DNA of 64,000 nucleotides from JBBRHQ01 sp963725315 (GTDB lineage Bacteria; Actinomycetota; Thermoleophilia; Solirubrobacterales; 70-9): the NCBI GenBank assembly GCA_963725315.1, contig CAVRYA010000007.1, positions 124,001 through 188,000 of the forward strand, given 5' to 3'. The notes below the pieces were generated by a model that was not told the origin of the DNA, ran no database searches, and saw only the letters and a list, made by a program, of their open reading frames with translations. Below, one piece after another: positions 8,275-17,187 of this stretch (position 1 is the stretch's first letter; each line of letters starts with the position of its first letter). The position numbers and the translations under genes were made by a program.

Positions 8275-8323
8275 GCCGAACGCAAGGTTAGGGCCCCAAT
8301 GGGCACGTAAGGTTGCGTTCGGC
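8275..8323. repeat. 49-nt intergenic palindromic repeat, copy 2 (terminator-like)
   Basis: The most symmetrical copy. GCCGAACGCAA at the left end is the exact reverse complement of TTGCGTTCGGC at the right end, giving an 11-bp outer stem, with the inner stem GCCC-CAAT-GGGC. It sits between two converging genes, 10 nt after the phosphoesterase and 15 nt before the end of the ABC1 kinase gene. This fits a bidirectional terminator, although there is no T-run on either side. Confidence 0.85.
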
Positions 8324-8338
8324 CCGGGGAGGTCGGCC

Positions 8339-9721
8339 TCAGCGGGCGAGCCAGGCGGCGTGCTCGGCGCCCAGCTCGCCGACCGGATCGCCGTCCTCGA
8401 TCAGCTCGCGGAGCAGCAGGCCCCAGGGGGCCGCGGCGCGCATCGCCGTGGCGATCTGGAACAGCAGCCCTTCCATCCTGCGCAGCAGCAGCGCCTCGGG
8501 TGGCAGGGTCATCCGGCGCAGCTGCCCGAAGAGGTCGCGGCGCTGCTCGCGGATCCGCTCGGAGCTTCGCCAGAGGTCCTCGGGAGCTAGCCGCAGCACG
8601 CCGTCGGACTTCAGCCACCAGGAGAGCTCGCGCATGTAGTCGAGGAGCAGCTCCCCGTCCCAGTCGGATCCCTCGCCGGGCAGGTAGCCGAGCTCGCGCA
8701 GGCCCCGCAGCAGGGTCGTGGCGTCGCCCTCGCGGATCGCGGCGGCGATCTCGCCCTCGTCGGCCAGGTAGCCCGGCGGCAGGCGGCGGACCATGCCGAA
8801 GTCGAAAAAGGCGACCCGGCGGTCCGCCAGCAGCAGGTAGTTGCCAGGGTGCGGGTCGCCGAGGGAGAGGCCAAGCTCGCGCACCGTCCCGTAGTAGAAG
8901 CGATAGAGGATCTCGACGTAGCGGTCGCGGACCGCGTCGGGCTGCTCGGCGACGGCTCCCGCCCCGACCCCGTCGACCCACTCGGTGACCAGCACCCGCC
9001 GCCGGCTCAGCTCGGTGTCCACCTCGGGCACGCAGACGAACGGGTGCCCGCGCCAGAAGCGGGCGACGCGCCGGTGGTTGCTCGCCTCCAGCTCGTAGTC
9101 GCATTCCTCGACGATCCGCTCGCTGAGCTCCGCCAGCACCTGCTTGATCTCGAGGCCGGGCATCAGCTGGCGCAGCAGCGGCGTCAGCAGGCGCAGGTTG
9201 CGCATGTCCGACTCGACCGTCTCGGCTATCCCGGGGTACTGGACCTTGACCGCGACCTCGCGCCCCTCGGCAGTCAGCCCGCGGTAGACCTGGCCGATGC
9301 TGGCGGCCGCCGCCGGCTCGGGGTCGATCTCGGCCAGGACCCGCCCCGGGTCCGATCCCCAGTCCTCGCTCAGCACCTCCCTCATCTGCTTCCAGTCGAC
9401 CGGTGGGACGTCGTCCCGAAGCGAGGCCAGGCGGCGCTGCAGGTACTCCGACTGGTCGGGTTCGAGCCCCGGGAACTCGACCGTCGAGAGGGCCTGGCCG
9501 GCCTTCATCGCCGCGCCGCGCATCACCGCGAGCTGGTCGATCAGCGAGTCGATCGTCGCGACGACGCGATCACCCCTCCTGCGCCTCTGCTGCTCGGGGG
9601 TCCCGCGGCTGTCGAGCCGGTCACCGGCCCAGCGGACGGCGCCGCCTGCCGCCACCCGGCCCAGCCGGGCTGTGCGGGCGCCCCTGCCCCGGGTCGGGTT
9701 GCGTCCCTTCTCGTCGGCCAC
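8339..9721 (-). CDS. ABC1/UbiB-family protein kinase-like protein
   Basis: 460 residues from GTG 9721; the frame is open further back but is low-complexity. Family motifs are clear: KAGQ (the KxGQ motif), the Ala-rich loop AAASIGQV, VAVKVQYPG with the ATP-binding Lys, SLGDPHPGNYLL (catalytic loop) and FFDFGMV (the DFG metal site). These ancient kinase-like proteins (UbiB, ADCK, AarF) are ATPases linked to quinone or lipid metabolism. The bacterial substrate is not fixed by sequence. It is divergent from the membrane-protein gene at 9841 and convergent with the pst operon. Confidence 0.88.
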   Translation of the reverse strand: MADEKGRNPTRGRGARTARLGRVAAGGAVRWAGDRLDSRGTPEQQRRRRGDRVVATIDSLIDQLAVMRGAAMKAGQALSTVEFPGLEPDQSEYLQRRLASLRDDVPPVDWKQMREVLSEDWGSDPGRVLAEIDPEPAAAASIGQVYRGLTAEGREVAVKVQYPGIAETVESDMRNLRLLTPLLRQLMPGLEIKQVLAELSERIVEECDYELEASNHRRVARFWRGHPFVCVPEVDTELSRRRVLVTEWVDGVGAGAVAEQPDAVRDRYVEILYRFYYGTVRELGLSLGDPHPGNYLLLADRRVAFFDFGMVRRLPPGYLADEGEIAAAIREGDATTLLRGLRELGYLPGEGSDWDGELLLDYMRELSWWLKSDGVLRLAPEDLWRSSERIREQRRDLFGQLRRMTLPPEALLLRRMEGLLFQIATAMRAAAPWGLLLRELIEDGDPVGELGAEHAAWLAR

Positions 9722-9840
9722 GGCGACAGTCTGGCAACCGCCGCACCGCGTCCCGGGCGCCGGCGCCGCATTCCGGGGTGGCGGTCGGCGACAATTCGCG
9801 CCGAGTTGATCGCACCGGGCACAACCGAGCCGCACTGCAG

Positions 9841-11403
9841 ATGACGAGCGAGCTGCTCGCACCGCGTAGTGCCCTGCGAGGCCTGCTGCTGGCGGCGGCG
9901 ATCGCCAGCCTCTGGCTCGCGGTCGCCCCTGCGACACCCGACCTGGCCGCCCAGGTCTACCGGGTCCACCTCTTTGCCAGTCACGGCTTCGCCCTGTACG
10001 ACGCGAACTGGTACGGCGGTCACCTGCTGCCGGCCTACAGCGTCCTCTTCCCGCCATTGGGGGCGCTGATCGGCGTCCGGCTCGCCGGGGCGCTGGCCAC
10101 CGCGGTGGCGATCGTCCTCTTCGACCGGCTGGCTCGCGACGAGTTCGGGAGCCGCGCCTGGGTGGGGACGATCTGGTTCGCGGTCGGCGCCGGGCTCAAC
10201 CTGCTGAGCGCCCGGCTCACCTTCGCGCTCGGGCTCGCGGTCGGCCTCGGCGCCCTGCTGGCGGCGCGCAGGGGCCGCCAGGTGCCGGCGCTGGCGCTCG
10301 CCTTCGCCTGCCCGCTGGCCAGCCCGCTCGCGGGGCTCTTCCTGGCCGGCGCGGGCGCCGCCTGGGCGCTGGGCCGCCGAAAGCTGGCGCCCGCCTGGCT
10401 GGTCGCCGCCTCGCTGGCGCCGCTGCTGGCGCTTCAGATCGCCTTCCCCGAGGGGGGCACCTTCCCCTTCCCGGCCACCGAACTGGTCCTGCTGCTGATC
10501 GCGCTGATCGCCGGCGCCCTGGTGCTGCCCGCAGAGCAGCGGGTGCTGCGGACCGGCTTCGCGATCTACGCGGTGGTCGCGGTGGCGGCCTTCCTCGTGC
10601 CCAGCCCGCTCGGCTACAACTGCGGCCGCCTGGCGCTGATCGCGGTCGGCCCCCTGCTCGCCTGCGCCCTGCGCGGCCGTCGCGCGCTGCTGCTGGCCGC
10701 GACGGCACCCCTGCTGCTCTTCTGGTCCTGGGCGCCGTCGGCCAGCGACCTCGAGGACGTCGGCGGGCCGAGCGCCAGCGCCGCCTACTACGCGCCGCTC
10801 GAGTCGTTCCTGGCGCGCCATGACGAGCCGCCGGCGCGGGTCGAGATCCCCTTCACCAAGCAGCATTGGGAGGCCGTCTACGTCGCCCGTCACTTCATGC
10901 TGGCCCGCGGCTGGGAGCGCCAGCTCGACCGTGAGAGGAACCCGATCTTCTACCAGGACCGCAAGGCGCTCGACCCCGACGCCTACCTGCGCTGGCTGCG
11001 GGCCGCCGGGGTGCGGTACGTGGCCGTCCCCGACGCCCAGCTGGATGAGTCCGCCCGGGCCGAGGTCGGTGCGATCGCCGCTCGCCCTTCCTACCTCGAC
11101 CGGGTCTGGAGCTCGAGGCACTGGGAGGTCTACGCGGTCCGCGACGCGACGCCCCTGCTCAGCGGCCCGGGCAGCCTGCTCAGCGTGCGCCCGGACTCGT
11201 TCACGCTCCAGGCCCGGCGGCCGGGCCGCTTCCTGGTGCGCCTTCACTTCTCGCCCTACTGGCAGGTGCACGGGGAGGCCGGCTGCGTGATGAGGGGCCC
11301 GAACGGCTGGACCCGCCTACTGATCAGCCGCGCCGGCCGCCAGCAGGTGACCACCGATTTCGGCTTCGATCGCACCCTGAGCCACGGCCGGCGCTGCGCC
11401 TGA
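9841..11403 (+). CDS. Polytopic membrane protein, glycosyltransferase-like topology
   Basis: 520 residues. About nine or ten hydrophobic segments fill residues 12-310, followed by a soluble exported C-terminal region of about 200 residues (with HWEAVYVARHF, RYVAVPDAQLD and HWEVYAVRD). A long first loop after helix 1 holds HGFALYDANWYGGH; an acidic residue in this loop is typical of GT-C enzymes that use lipid-linked sugars. The overall plan resembles actinobacterial membrane proteins annotated as mannosyltransferase-like, but I cannot assign a reaction. It stands alone, with its own control region shared with the divergent kinase gene. Confidence 0.65.
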   Translation: MTSELLAPRSALRGLLLAAAIASLWLAVAPATPDLAAQVYRVHLFASHGFALYDANWYGGHLLPAYSVLFPPLGALIGVRLAGALATAVAIVLFDRLARDEFGSRAWVGTIWFAVGAGLNLLSARLTFALGLAVGLGALLAARRGRQVPALALAFACPLASPLAGLFLAGAGAAWALGRRKLAPAWLVAASLAPLLALQIAFPEGGTFPFPATELVLLLIALIAGALVLPAEQRVLRTGFAIYAVVAVAAFLVPSPLGYNCGRLALIAVGPLLACALRGRRALLLAATAPLLLFWSWAPSASDLEDVGGPSASAAYYAPLESFLARHDEPPARVEIPFTKQHWEAVYVARHFMLARGWERQLDRERNPIFYQDRKALDPDAYLRWLRAAGVRYVAVPDAQLDESARAEVGAIAARPSYLDRVWSSRHWEVYAVRDATPLLSGPGSLLSVRPDSFTLQARRPGRFLVRLHFSPYWQVHGEAGCVMRGPNGWTRLLISRAGRQQVTTDFGFDRTLSHGRRCA

Positions 11404-11660
11404 GAGCCGACCTGCACTTCACGCCGTGCACGGCGTATTCCGACCTCGGTATTGCCGTATTTCCGCACGCCACGGCTGCGCCCCGTCAATCGCGCCCGGG
11501 GCGGGGGCACCGGCAGCTCCCCCTGGGGGCCGCCAATTCTGCAAAGATGTTTGCAGCTTATTAGCAACTCCTCACACTCTGGGCGTGACGGATAGCCTGT
11601 CGCGCTCCGCCGGTCCCCTCGTAGCCGTGTGTCCTAGAGGGAATTGATGAGGCGGCGCGA
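11404..11660. promoter_or_regulatory. 257-nt intergenic region before the NlpC/P60 gene
   Basis: No gene is visible here. It contains the perfect inverted repeat CTGCAAA-GATG-TTTGCAG (11539-11556) inside the only A+T-rich stretch of the region (11535-11575). A cell-wall hydrolase follows, so I looked for a c-di-AMP riboswitch and could not recognise its conserved blocks. The inverted repeat could be an operator or a small hairpin. Confidence 0.4.
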
Positions 11661-12950
11661 ATGAATCCTGTTCCCTTCAGACAGATCCACCGGGTCCGCG
11701 GAGGCCGGCCGGCGCTCGCCGCGACGCTCTTCGCGGTTCTTCTCCTGCTCGTGGCTCTGGGCGGCATCGCCCCTGCGGAGAACCTGCAGCGAAAGCTCCA
11801 CCGCGGCCAGGCCCGGCTCGATCGGGTCGAGCAGCGAAGCGGCGCCGTCTCCGCCTCGATCGAGCAGCAGAACACCGAGATCGACGCCCTGATCGGGCAG
11901 GTCGCCGCGCTCCAGAGCCGGCAGGCAGAGGTCCAGCAGGAGCTTGCCGCAAAGCAGGCCGAGCTCGATCGCGCCACCGCGGCGCTGGAGCGCCAGCGCC
12001 GGCATTTGCAGGTGGTCCGCGCCCAGCTGAGGCGTGCCCTGGAGGTGCTGCGCAAGTGGCTGGTGACCGTCTACGTCTCCGGCAACCCGGACGTGCTCAG
12101 CGTGATCGCCAACTCGGCGAGCTGGTCCGACGTCGTCTCGCAGAGCGAGTACCTGGGCCAGATCAAGGACTACGAGGGCACCGTGGTCGGCAGAGTGCGG
12201 GAGATCCGCGATCAGACCCGGGCGGCGGTCAAGCGCCTGGCCAACACCCGGCAGCAGATCTCCGCCGCCCGCGACGCGATCGCCGCCGAGGAGCAGCAGC
12301 TCGCCGGGACGGAGGCGGCGCTGCAGGCTCGCCACTCCGAGCTCGTCGCGGCGCAGAGCGCCCGCCAGCAGGCGCTCGACTCGCTGCAGGGCGAGGCTGC
12401 CGCACTCCGCGACAACCTCTCCTCGGTGTCCGACCAGATCGCCCAGCGGCAGGCGGTCCAGCAGCAGGCGGCGGCCGAGGCCGCGGCCCCGGCGCCCAGC
12501 GCTCCCGCCCCTGCTCCGGCGCCGGCCTCGGTCCCCGGCGAGTCGGCGACCCTGCTTCCCAACGGCCAGGCTGCGGCCCCCGCCAGCGCCCCGGCGGCCG
12601 TGAAGGCGGCGATCGCCGCGGCCAACTCGATCGCCACCACGCCCTACATCTGGGGCGGCGGCCACGGCTCCTTCAGCTCTCCCGGCTACGACTGCTCGGG
12701 CGCCGTCAGCTTCGCCCTCAACGGCGGCGGCTTCCTCTCCAGCCCGCTCGACTCGACCGGGCTGGAGACCTGGGGCTCGCCGGGGGCGGGGAGCTGGATC
12801 ACGGTCTATGCCAACTCCGGCCACGCCTTCGCAGTGATCGCCGGCCTGCGCTGGGACACCTCCGGGGACACCTCGGGAAGCGGCCCGCGCTGGCACACCG
12901 ACATGGCCTCGACCGCCGGCTTCATCGCCCGCCACCCCAGCGGCTACTGA
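11661..12950 (+). CDS. Secreted coiled-coil NlpC/P60 peptidoglycan hydrolase
   Basis: 429 residues. A signal peptide spans about residues 15-39 (ends GGIAPAEN). A long coiled coil (about 40-275) resembles the N-domain of RipA/PcsB proteins and would hold the enzyme inactive until a partner opens it. An Ala/Pro linker (275-310) leads to a C-terminal NlpC/P60 domain with catalytic Cys in GYDCSGAVSFAL and the active-site His in NSGHAFAVI. The domain is of the variant type whose third part carries the RWHTD segment. It would cut peptidoglycan stem peptides during growth or division. It is transcribed alone. Confidence 0.85.
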   Translation: MNPVPFRQIHRVRGGRPALAATLFAVLLLLVALGGIAPAENLQRKLHRGQARLDRVEQRSGAVSASIEQQNTEIDALIGQVAALQSRQAEVQQELAAKQAELDRATAALERQRRHLQVVRAQLRRALEVLRKWLVTVYVSGNPDVLSVIANSASWSDVVSQSEYLGQIKDYEGTVVGRVREIRDQTRAAVKRLANTRQQISAARDAIAAEEQQLAGTEAALQARHSELVAAQSARQQALDSLQGEAAALRDNLSSVSDQIAQRQAVQQQAAAEAAAPAPSAPAPAPAPASVPGESATLLPNGQAAAPASAPAAVKAAIAAANSIATTPYIWGGGHGSFSSPGYDCSGAVSFALNGGGFLSSPLDSTGLETWGSPGAGSWITVYANSGHAFAVIAGLRWDTSGDTSGSGPRWHTDMASTAGFIARHPSGY

Positions 12951-13018
12951 GGCCGCTCCGGACCGGATTCCCGGCCGGAACCCGGGCCGTTCGACGCTGG
13001 GGCTAGCCTCCGCAGCCG

Positions 13019-14176
13019 ATGGACCCGCCGGAGGGATACCGGGTCGCCTTCCTCGACTGGCTCGCCTGCGCGGCCGGAGGCGCCGAGGAGCCGGCCGCGC
13101 TCGCCGCCGCAGGCGCCGGCGAGAGCCTGCTCGAGCGGGTCGCCGCCGCGGGGACGGCGGGGCACGTGCTCGACTTCGACGACACATACCTGCCTGGCGT
13201 CGCACACCTCAGCGCGGCGACGGCGCCGGCGGCGCTGATCCTCGGCGCCGAGCGGGACGCCAGCGTGGGGGAGGCGCTGGAGGCCTACGCCGCCGGGTTC
13301 GAGGCGATGGGCGCGATGGCGAGGGCCGCGCACCCGGCCCTCTATGACCGCGGCTGGCATCCGACGGCGGTATGCGGCGGCCTCGGCGCCGCGGTGGCGA
13401 CATCGCGGCTGCTCGGGCTCGACGGCCCCACCGAGGCAGCGGCGAGCGGGCTGGCGCTGTTGAGGGCGGCGGGCATGCGCTCGGCCTTCGGGTCGGCCGG
13501 CAAGAGCCTTCAGGTCGGGCTGGCGGCCGCGAGCGGCGTCGCCTCGGCGCGGCTCGCGGCTGCGGGAGCCGAGATCGACCCGGAGTCGGTGAGCGGCGGA
13601 TACGCCGGCTTCTCGGAGGTGTTCGGCGCGGCCTTCGAGCCCGGTGCGCAGGGCTCCGCGGCGGCGGTCGAGGAGAACTGGATCAAGGCCTACCCCTGCT
13701 GCCTGCAGACTCACGGCTCGATCGAGGCCGCCGCGGAGCTTCGCGAGGCGGGCGGCGCCGGCGGCGGCAGGGTCGGGGTCAGAGTTCACCCGCTCTCCCT
13801 GCAGGCGGCGCCGATCGAGGCGCCGGCCAACGGGCTCGAGGCGAAGTTCTCGATCCCCTATCTGACCGCCCACACCCTGCTGCACGGACCCCCCGGGCTG
13901 GGGAGCTTCGCAGCGGTCGAGCCCGAGGCGGCTCGCCTCGCCCCCGCGGTCGAAGTGCGCGCCGATCCGCGGCTCGGCGCCTCGGAGGCCGTGCTCGAGG
14001 TCGACGGCGAGGAGGCCGCTCGCGTCGAGGCGGCCCGGGGCTCGCCCGGGCACCCGCTCGATCAGGCGGGTCTGGCGGCGAAGCGGCGCGCGCTGGCGGG
14101 CGATCGGCTCGAGGGTGCGCTGGACGATCCGCGTCGCCCCGTCATCGAGCTGGTCGGGCTGATCGGCCTGCGATGA
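13019..14176 (+). CDS. MmgE/PrpD family protein
   Basis: 385 residues. Matches the MmgE/PrpD fold: HVLDFDDTYLPGVAHLSA near residue 49 (the conserved DD and H region), GWHPTAVCGGLGAAVA (about 112), the helical SAGKSLQVGLAA stretch and IKAYPCCLQTHGSIEAA (about 222-238). The family includes 2-methylcitrate dehydratase, itaconate-linked enzymes and epimerases. No other methylcitrate-cycle gene is nearby, so the substrate is unknown. Shorter than typical PrpD (about 450-480), mainly at the N-terminus. Its stop overlaps the next start (ATGA), coupling it to an acyl thioesterase. Confidence 0.8.
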   Translation: MDPPEGYRVAFLDWLACAAGGAEEPAALAAAGAGESLLERVAAAGTAGHVLDFDDTYLPGVAHLSAATAPAALILGAERDASVGEALEAYAAGFEAMGAMARAAHPALYDRGWHPTAVCGGLGAAVATSRLLGLDGPTEAAASGLALLRAAGMRSAFGSAGKSLQVGLAAASGVASARLAAAGAEIDPESVSGGYAGFSEVFGAAFEPGAQGSAAAVEENWIKAYPCCLQTHGSIEAAAELREAGGAGGGRVGVRVHPLSLQAAPIEAPANGLEAKFSIPYLTAHTLLHGPPGLGSFAAVEPEAARLAPAVEVRADPRLGASEAVLEVDGEEAARVEAARGSPGHPLDQAGLAAKRRALAGDRLEGALDDPRRPVIELVGLIGLR

Positions 14177-14907
14177 GGCCGGAGATGCCGGCGCCGCCCG
14201 AGATCGTTCCCGAGCCCGAGGAGGGGCGCGTCTTCGGGATGCGGATGCGCCCGGGGATCGCCGACGTCGCTCCCGGCGGCAGGGTCCGGCTCGACGCGGT
14301 CGCCCGCTGGCTCCAGGACGTCGCCTATCTCGACGTCGTCGACGCTGGCTACGAGCAGATGGGCACCTGGATAGTCCGCCGCACCCGGATCAAGGCGGAG
14401 AGGCTGCCGCGCTTCGGGGAGGACCTCACGATCCGCACCTTCTGCAGCGGCATCGGCCGCTTCTGCGCCGAGCGGCGGACCGTGGTCGAGGGTGCCGAGG
14501 CCTCGGTGCAGGCGGTGGCGACCTGGGTCTGCCTCGACCCGCGGCGCTCGGCGCCGATGCGCTTCGACGACGGGTTCACCGCCACCTACGCCGAGGCCGC
14601 CCGCGGGCGCGGCGCCAGCGTCCGCCTGCGCCACCCGGGGCCCCCTGCCGACGCCGTCTCCGAACCCTGGAGCTTCCGCGCCACCGACCTCGACCTCGCC
14701 GGCCACGTCAACAACTCGCGCTACTGGGAGGCGGTCGAGTCCGAGCTGCTCGAAGGCGAGGAGCCCGGGGCGCTCGACGTCGAGGTCGAGCACATCGGCG
14801 CAGCGCAGGCGGGCGAGGCGGCGATCCTCCGCAGCCGCGAAGGGATCTGGATCGCCGACCGCAGCGGCCGGGTGCTGGCCTCCTTCCTGATCCGCTCAGC
14901 CGCCTGA
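14173..14907 (+). CDS. Acyl-ACP thioesterase-like double hotdog protein
   Basis: 244 residues from ATG 14173, overlapping the previous stop. It is a double-hotdog protein of the acyl-ACP thioesterase family: first hotdog at about 20-130 with WLQDVAYLDVVDAGYEQMG and WIVRRTRIKAERLPRFG, second with DLDLAGHVNNSRYWEAVE, whose Asn-His pair matches the FatA/FatB active-site region. It would release fatty acids from acyl-carrier protein or act on another acyl thioester in the cytoplasm. Translation is coupled to the MmgE/PrpD gene. Its 3' end overlaps the convergent transglutaminase gene by 12 nt. Confidence 0.85.
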   Translation: MRPEMPAPPEIVPEPEEGRVFGMRMRPGIADVAPGGRVRLDAVARWLQDVAYLDVVDAGYEQMGTWIVRRTRIKAERLPRFGEDLTIRTFCSGIGRFCAERRTVVEGAEASVQAVATWVCLDPRRSAPMRFDDGFTATYAEAARGRGASVRLRHPGPPADAVSEPWSFRATDLDLAGHVNNSRYWEAVESELLEGEEPGALDVEVEHIGAAQAGEAAILRSREGIWIADRSGRVLASFLIRSAA

Positions 14908-17187
14908 GGCGGTCGCCGGTCGGGGCCCGAGCGGCGGCACCGCCCGCAGGGCGCGCAGCGCCCGCCATGGACCCCCGCGCCGGGCCAGCTCGCGGCGCAT
15001 GCGGCGGCGCTCGGCGGCCCCCGGCGGGGCCGGCCGGGCGCCGAAGCGGTAGGCGCAGAGCTTCGTCGCGTAGTCGGCGAGGCCGGTCCTGCCGAGGGCC
15101 GCCGAGTCACGCTCGAGCCGCCGCAGGGTGAGACCGGCGGCCATCGGCCTGCCCATCGCCGCCAGGGCCCGGCGCAGCTCGGCGACCTGGGCCTCGGCCA
15201 GCTCCGGCCCCTCGAGCGAGTGACGCCGGCGGGCGAGCGCCACCAGGCCGGCGCCGAGGATCGCCAGCAGCGCCCCGAGGCCGGCGAGGCCGGCGAAGAC
15301 GAGCCAGCCACCGCCGCCGGAGGCCTCGGCCGGCGCGCGGGGGACGGAGGCGCGGGAGGCCGCGATCGGCGCCAGCGTGCGCCGGGTGCGCAGCACCGGC
15401 AGGGTGGGCCCGGGCGACGTGGAGGCCGCCGGCGAGGTCCCTGGGGTCGGGTCGAACGGAACCCAGCCGATGCCCTCGAAGTAGACCTCGACCCAGGAGT
15501 GGGCGTCGAAGTCGTGGACGACGAAGCGGTTCCTGCCCTCCTCGGGCGAGCCGGGGCTGAAGCCCGATGCGACCCGGCTCGGTACGCCGATCATCCTCAG
15601 CATCAGGGCCATCGCCCCCGAGAACTGCTGGCAGTACCCCTCGCGGTCGCGGAACAGGAAGGCCCGCAGGGGGTAGCGGCGCAGCGGGGGGTTCTCGTCG
15701 TAGGAGTAGCCGCTGAGGAGCTGGCGATGGATCGCCTCGACCGCGTCATAGGTGGTGGCGGCATCGGCGCTGAGCCGGCGGGCGAGCCGGTAGACGGACC
15801 CGTAGGGGGAGGCCAGCAGCCGGCGGTCCGCGGCCGGTGGGGAGCCGCTGCCGCGGGAGGTTCGCAGCGGCACGGCGACCGGCTCGGTCACGGCCTCGAC
15901 CGGCACCTGGTTGCCGTCCTGCGCCTCGAGGGTGCCGGGGAACCGCCTGGGGACGGCGAGGGTCGTGTAGCGGCGCATCGCCCCCCTGTAGGGGACCGAG
16001 CTCGCGCGGCGCATCTGCGCCGGGGTCGGCTGGGGCGAGTAGTAGTGGACGCTGTAGCTGTCCCCCTCGGAGATCCCGTCACCGTCCGCCCGCACGATGC
16101 CGCCATTCGAGGCAGCGGTCTGGCCCAGCCCCTGGACCGAGAGCGGCGAGCCGGCGGCGACCACCAGCTCGCTGCTGAGGGCGTCGATCCGGAAGCGGGC
16201 GGTGTGGACCCAGTCGGGTCGAAGGTAGGCGGCGGAAGCGTTTCCCCCGATCAGCGACGGCAGCTCGAGCGCCGGCGGCGGTCGGTCGAGCGGCTCGAGC
16301 CAGCGGAAGCCGTCGAAGCGATCGAGCACGGCGGTCCGCCAGTAGTGGGGCTCGCGGCTGCGCACGATCAGCAGCCGTTCGCCCCGGCGCGGCCAGCCGA
16401 GCGGCCCGTAGGAGTGGTTCCAGGAAAAGAATTCCGTGCCGCCGGCGGGGGAGGATGAGAGGTCCCAGTGCTCGTAGTCGAGCAGCGGCTCGCGGTCGGT
16501 CACCCTCGAGGAGAGCGGCAGCGCCGCGATGCCGGCGACGGCGATCATGCCGAGGCCCATCGCCGCGTTGCGCGGCGCGACTTGCGGCAGCCAGAGCCAG
16601 GCGGCGACCAGCGCGAACAGGCCCAATCCCTGAAGCAGCGGGACGGCGGGCGGCGAGACGGTGGCCGCGGTGCCGTAGGCGCCGACGAGGATCGCCAGGC
16701 CGGCGATCGACCGAGCCGCGGTGGCCGCCGCCGATGGCCAGAAGGCGATCGCGGCGGCGGTGGCGACGAACAGCGGCAGTCCGAGCATGATCGCCAGGCG
16801 CGCCCAATCGTCCCCGCCGCCGGGATAGGGATAGCCCGCGCCGGCGGCGAGATCAAGGCCCGCCTGCAGCTCGGATGCGAGATCGTCCCAGCCGCCGGGC
16901 AGGAGCATCCGCGCCGGCACCCCGAGGGCCAACGCCGCGCCCGCCAGGCCCGCCAACACGGCGATTGCCGCCGCGGGCCAGCGCCAGCGCCCGGACGGCG
17001 CCAGAGCGCCGAGCGTCGCGAGGGCGGTCGCGAGGCCGACCAAGGCCAGGGTCGCCGCCAGGATCCGGGGCAGGGGGGGATCGCCGACCAGCGCCGCCCA
17101 GCGGACGGCGACGAACAGGGCAAGCGCGGCGAAGGCCCCCAGCCGTGCCAGGGGCAGCTGCCGGGCCCGGTCGATCGCGCCGCTCAC
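14896..17187 (-). CDS. Membrane transglutaminase-like cysteine protease (DUF3488/TgpA type)
   Basis: 763 residues from GTG 17187, whose GTGA overlaps the true stop of the DUF58 gene. Six or seven membrane helices fill residues 10-225. The exported domain carries the transglutaminase core: catalytic Cys in REGYCQQFSGAMALMLR, His in DAHSWVEVYFEGIGW and Asp in PFDPTPG. A further helix near 600 and a C-terminal DUF4129-like cytoplasmic tail follow. It belongs to the MoxR-DUF58-TgpA gene trio that is widespread in Actinobacteria and linked to cell-envelope processing. The frame continues upstream to 18294 only because of a one-base shift in the DUF58 gene. Confidence 0.85.
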   Translation of the reverse strand: MSGAIDRARQLPLARLGAFAALALFVAVRWAALVGDPPLPRILAATLALVGLATALATLGALAPSGRWRWPAAAIAVLAGLAGAALALGVPARMLLPGGWDDLASELQAGLDLAAGAGYPYPGGGDDWARLAIMLGLPLFVATAAAIAFWPSAAATAARSIAGLAILVGAYGTAATVSPPAVPLLQGLGLFALVAAWLWLPQVAPRNAAMGLGMIAVAGIAALPLSSRVTDREPLLDYEHWDLSSSPAGGTEFFSWNHSYGPLGWPRRGERLLIVRSREPHYWRTAVLDRFDGFRWLEPLDRPPPALELPSLIGGNASAAYLRPDWVHTARFRIDALSSELVVAAGSPLSVQGLGQTAASNGGIVRADGDGISEGDSYSVHYYSPQPTPAQMRRASSVPYRGAMRRYTTLAVPRRFPGTLEAQDGNQVPVEAVTEPVAVPLRTSRGSGSPPAADRRLLASPYGSVYRLARRLSADAATTYDAVEAIHRQLLSGYSYDENPPLRRYPLRAFLFRDREGYCQQFSGAMALMLRMIGVPSRVASGFSPGSPEEGRNRFVVHDFDAHSWVEVYFEGIGWVPFDPTPGTSPAASTSPGPTLPVLRTRRTLAPIAASRASVPRAPAEASGGGGWLVFAGLAGLGALLAILGAGLVALARRRHSLEGPELAEAQVAELRRALAAMGRPMAAGLTLRRLERDSAALGRTGLADYATKLCAYRFGARPAPPGAAERRRMRRELARRGGPWRALRALRAVPPLGPRPATASGG

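Noticed and set aside
11404..11660. c-di-AMP riboswitch before the NlpC/P60 gene
   Set aside because: The conserved sequence blocks of the ydaO-type riboswitch were not found; only a short inverted repeat is present.
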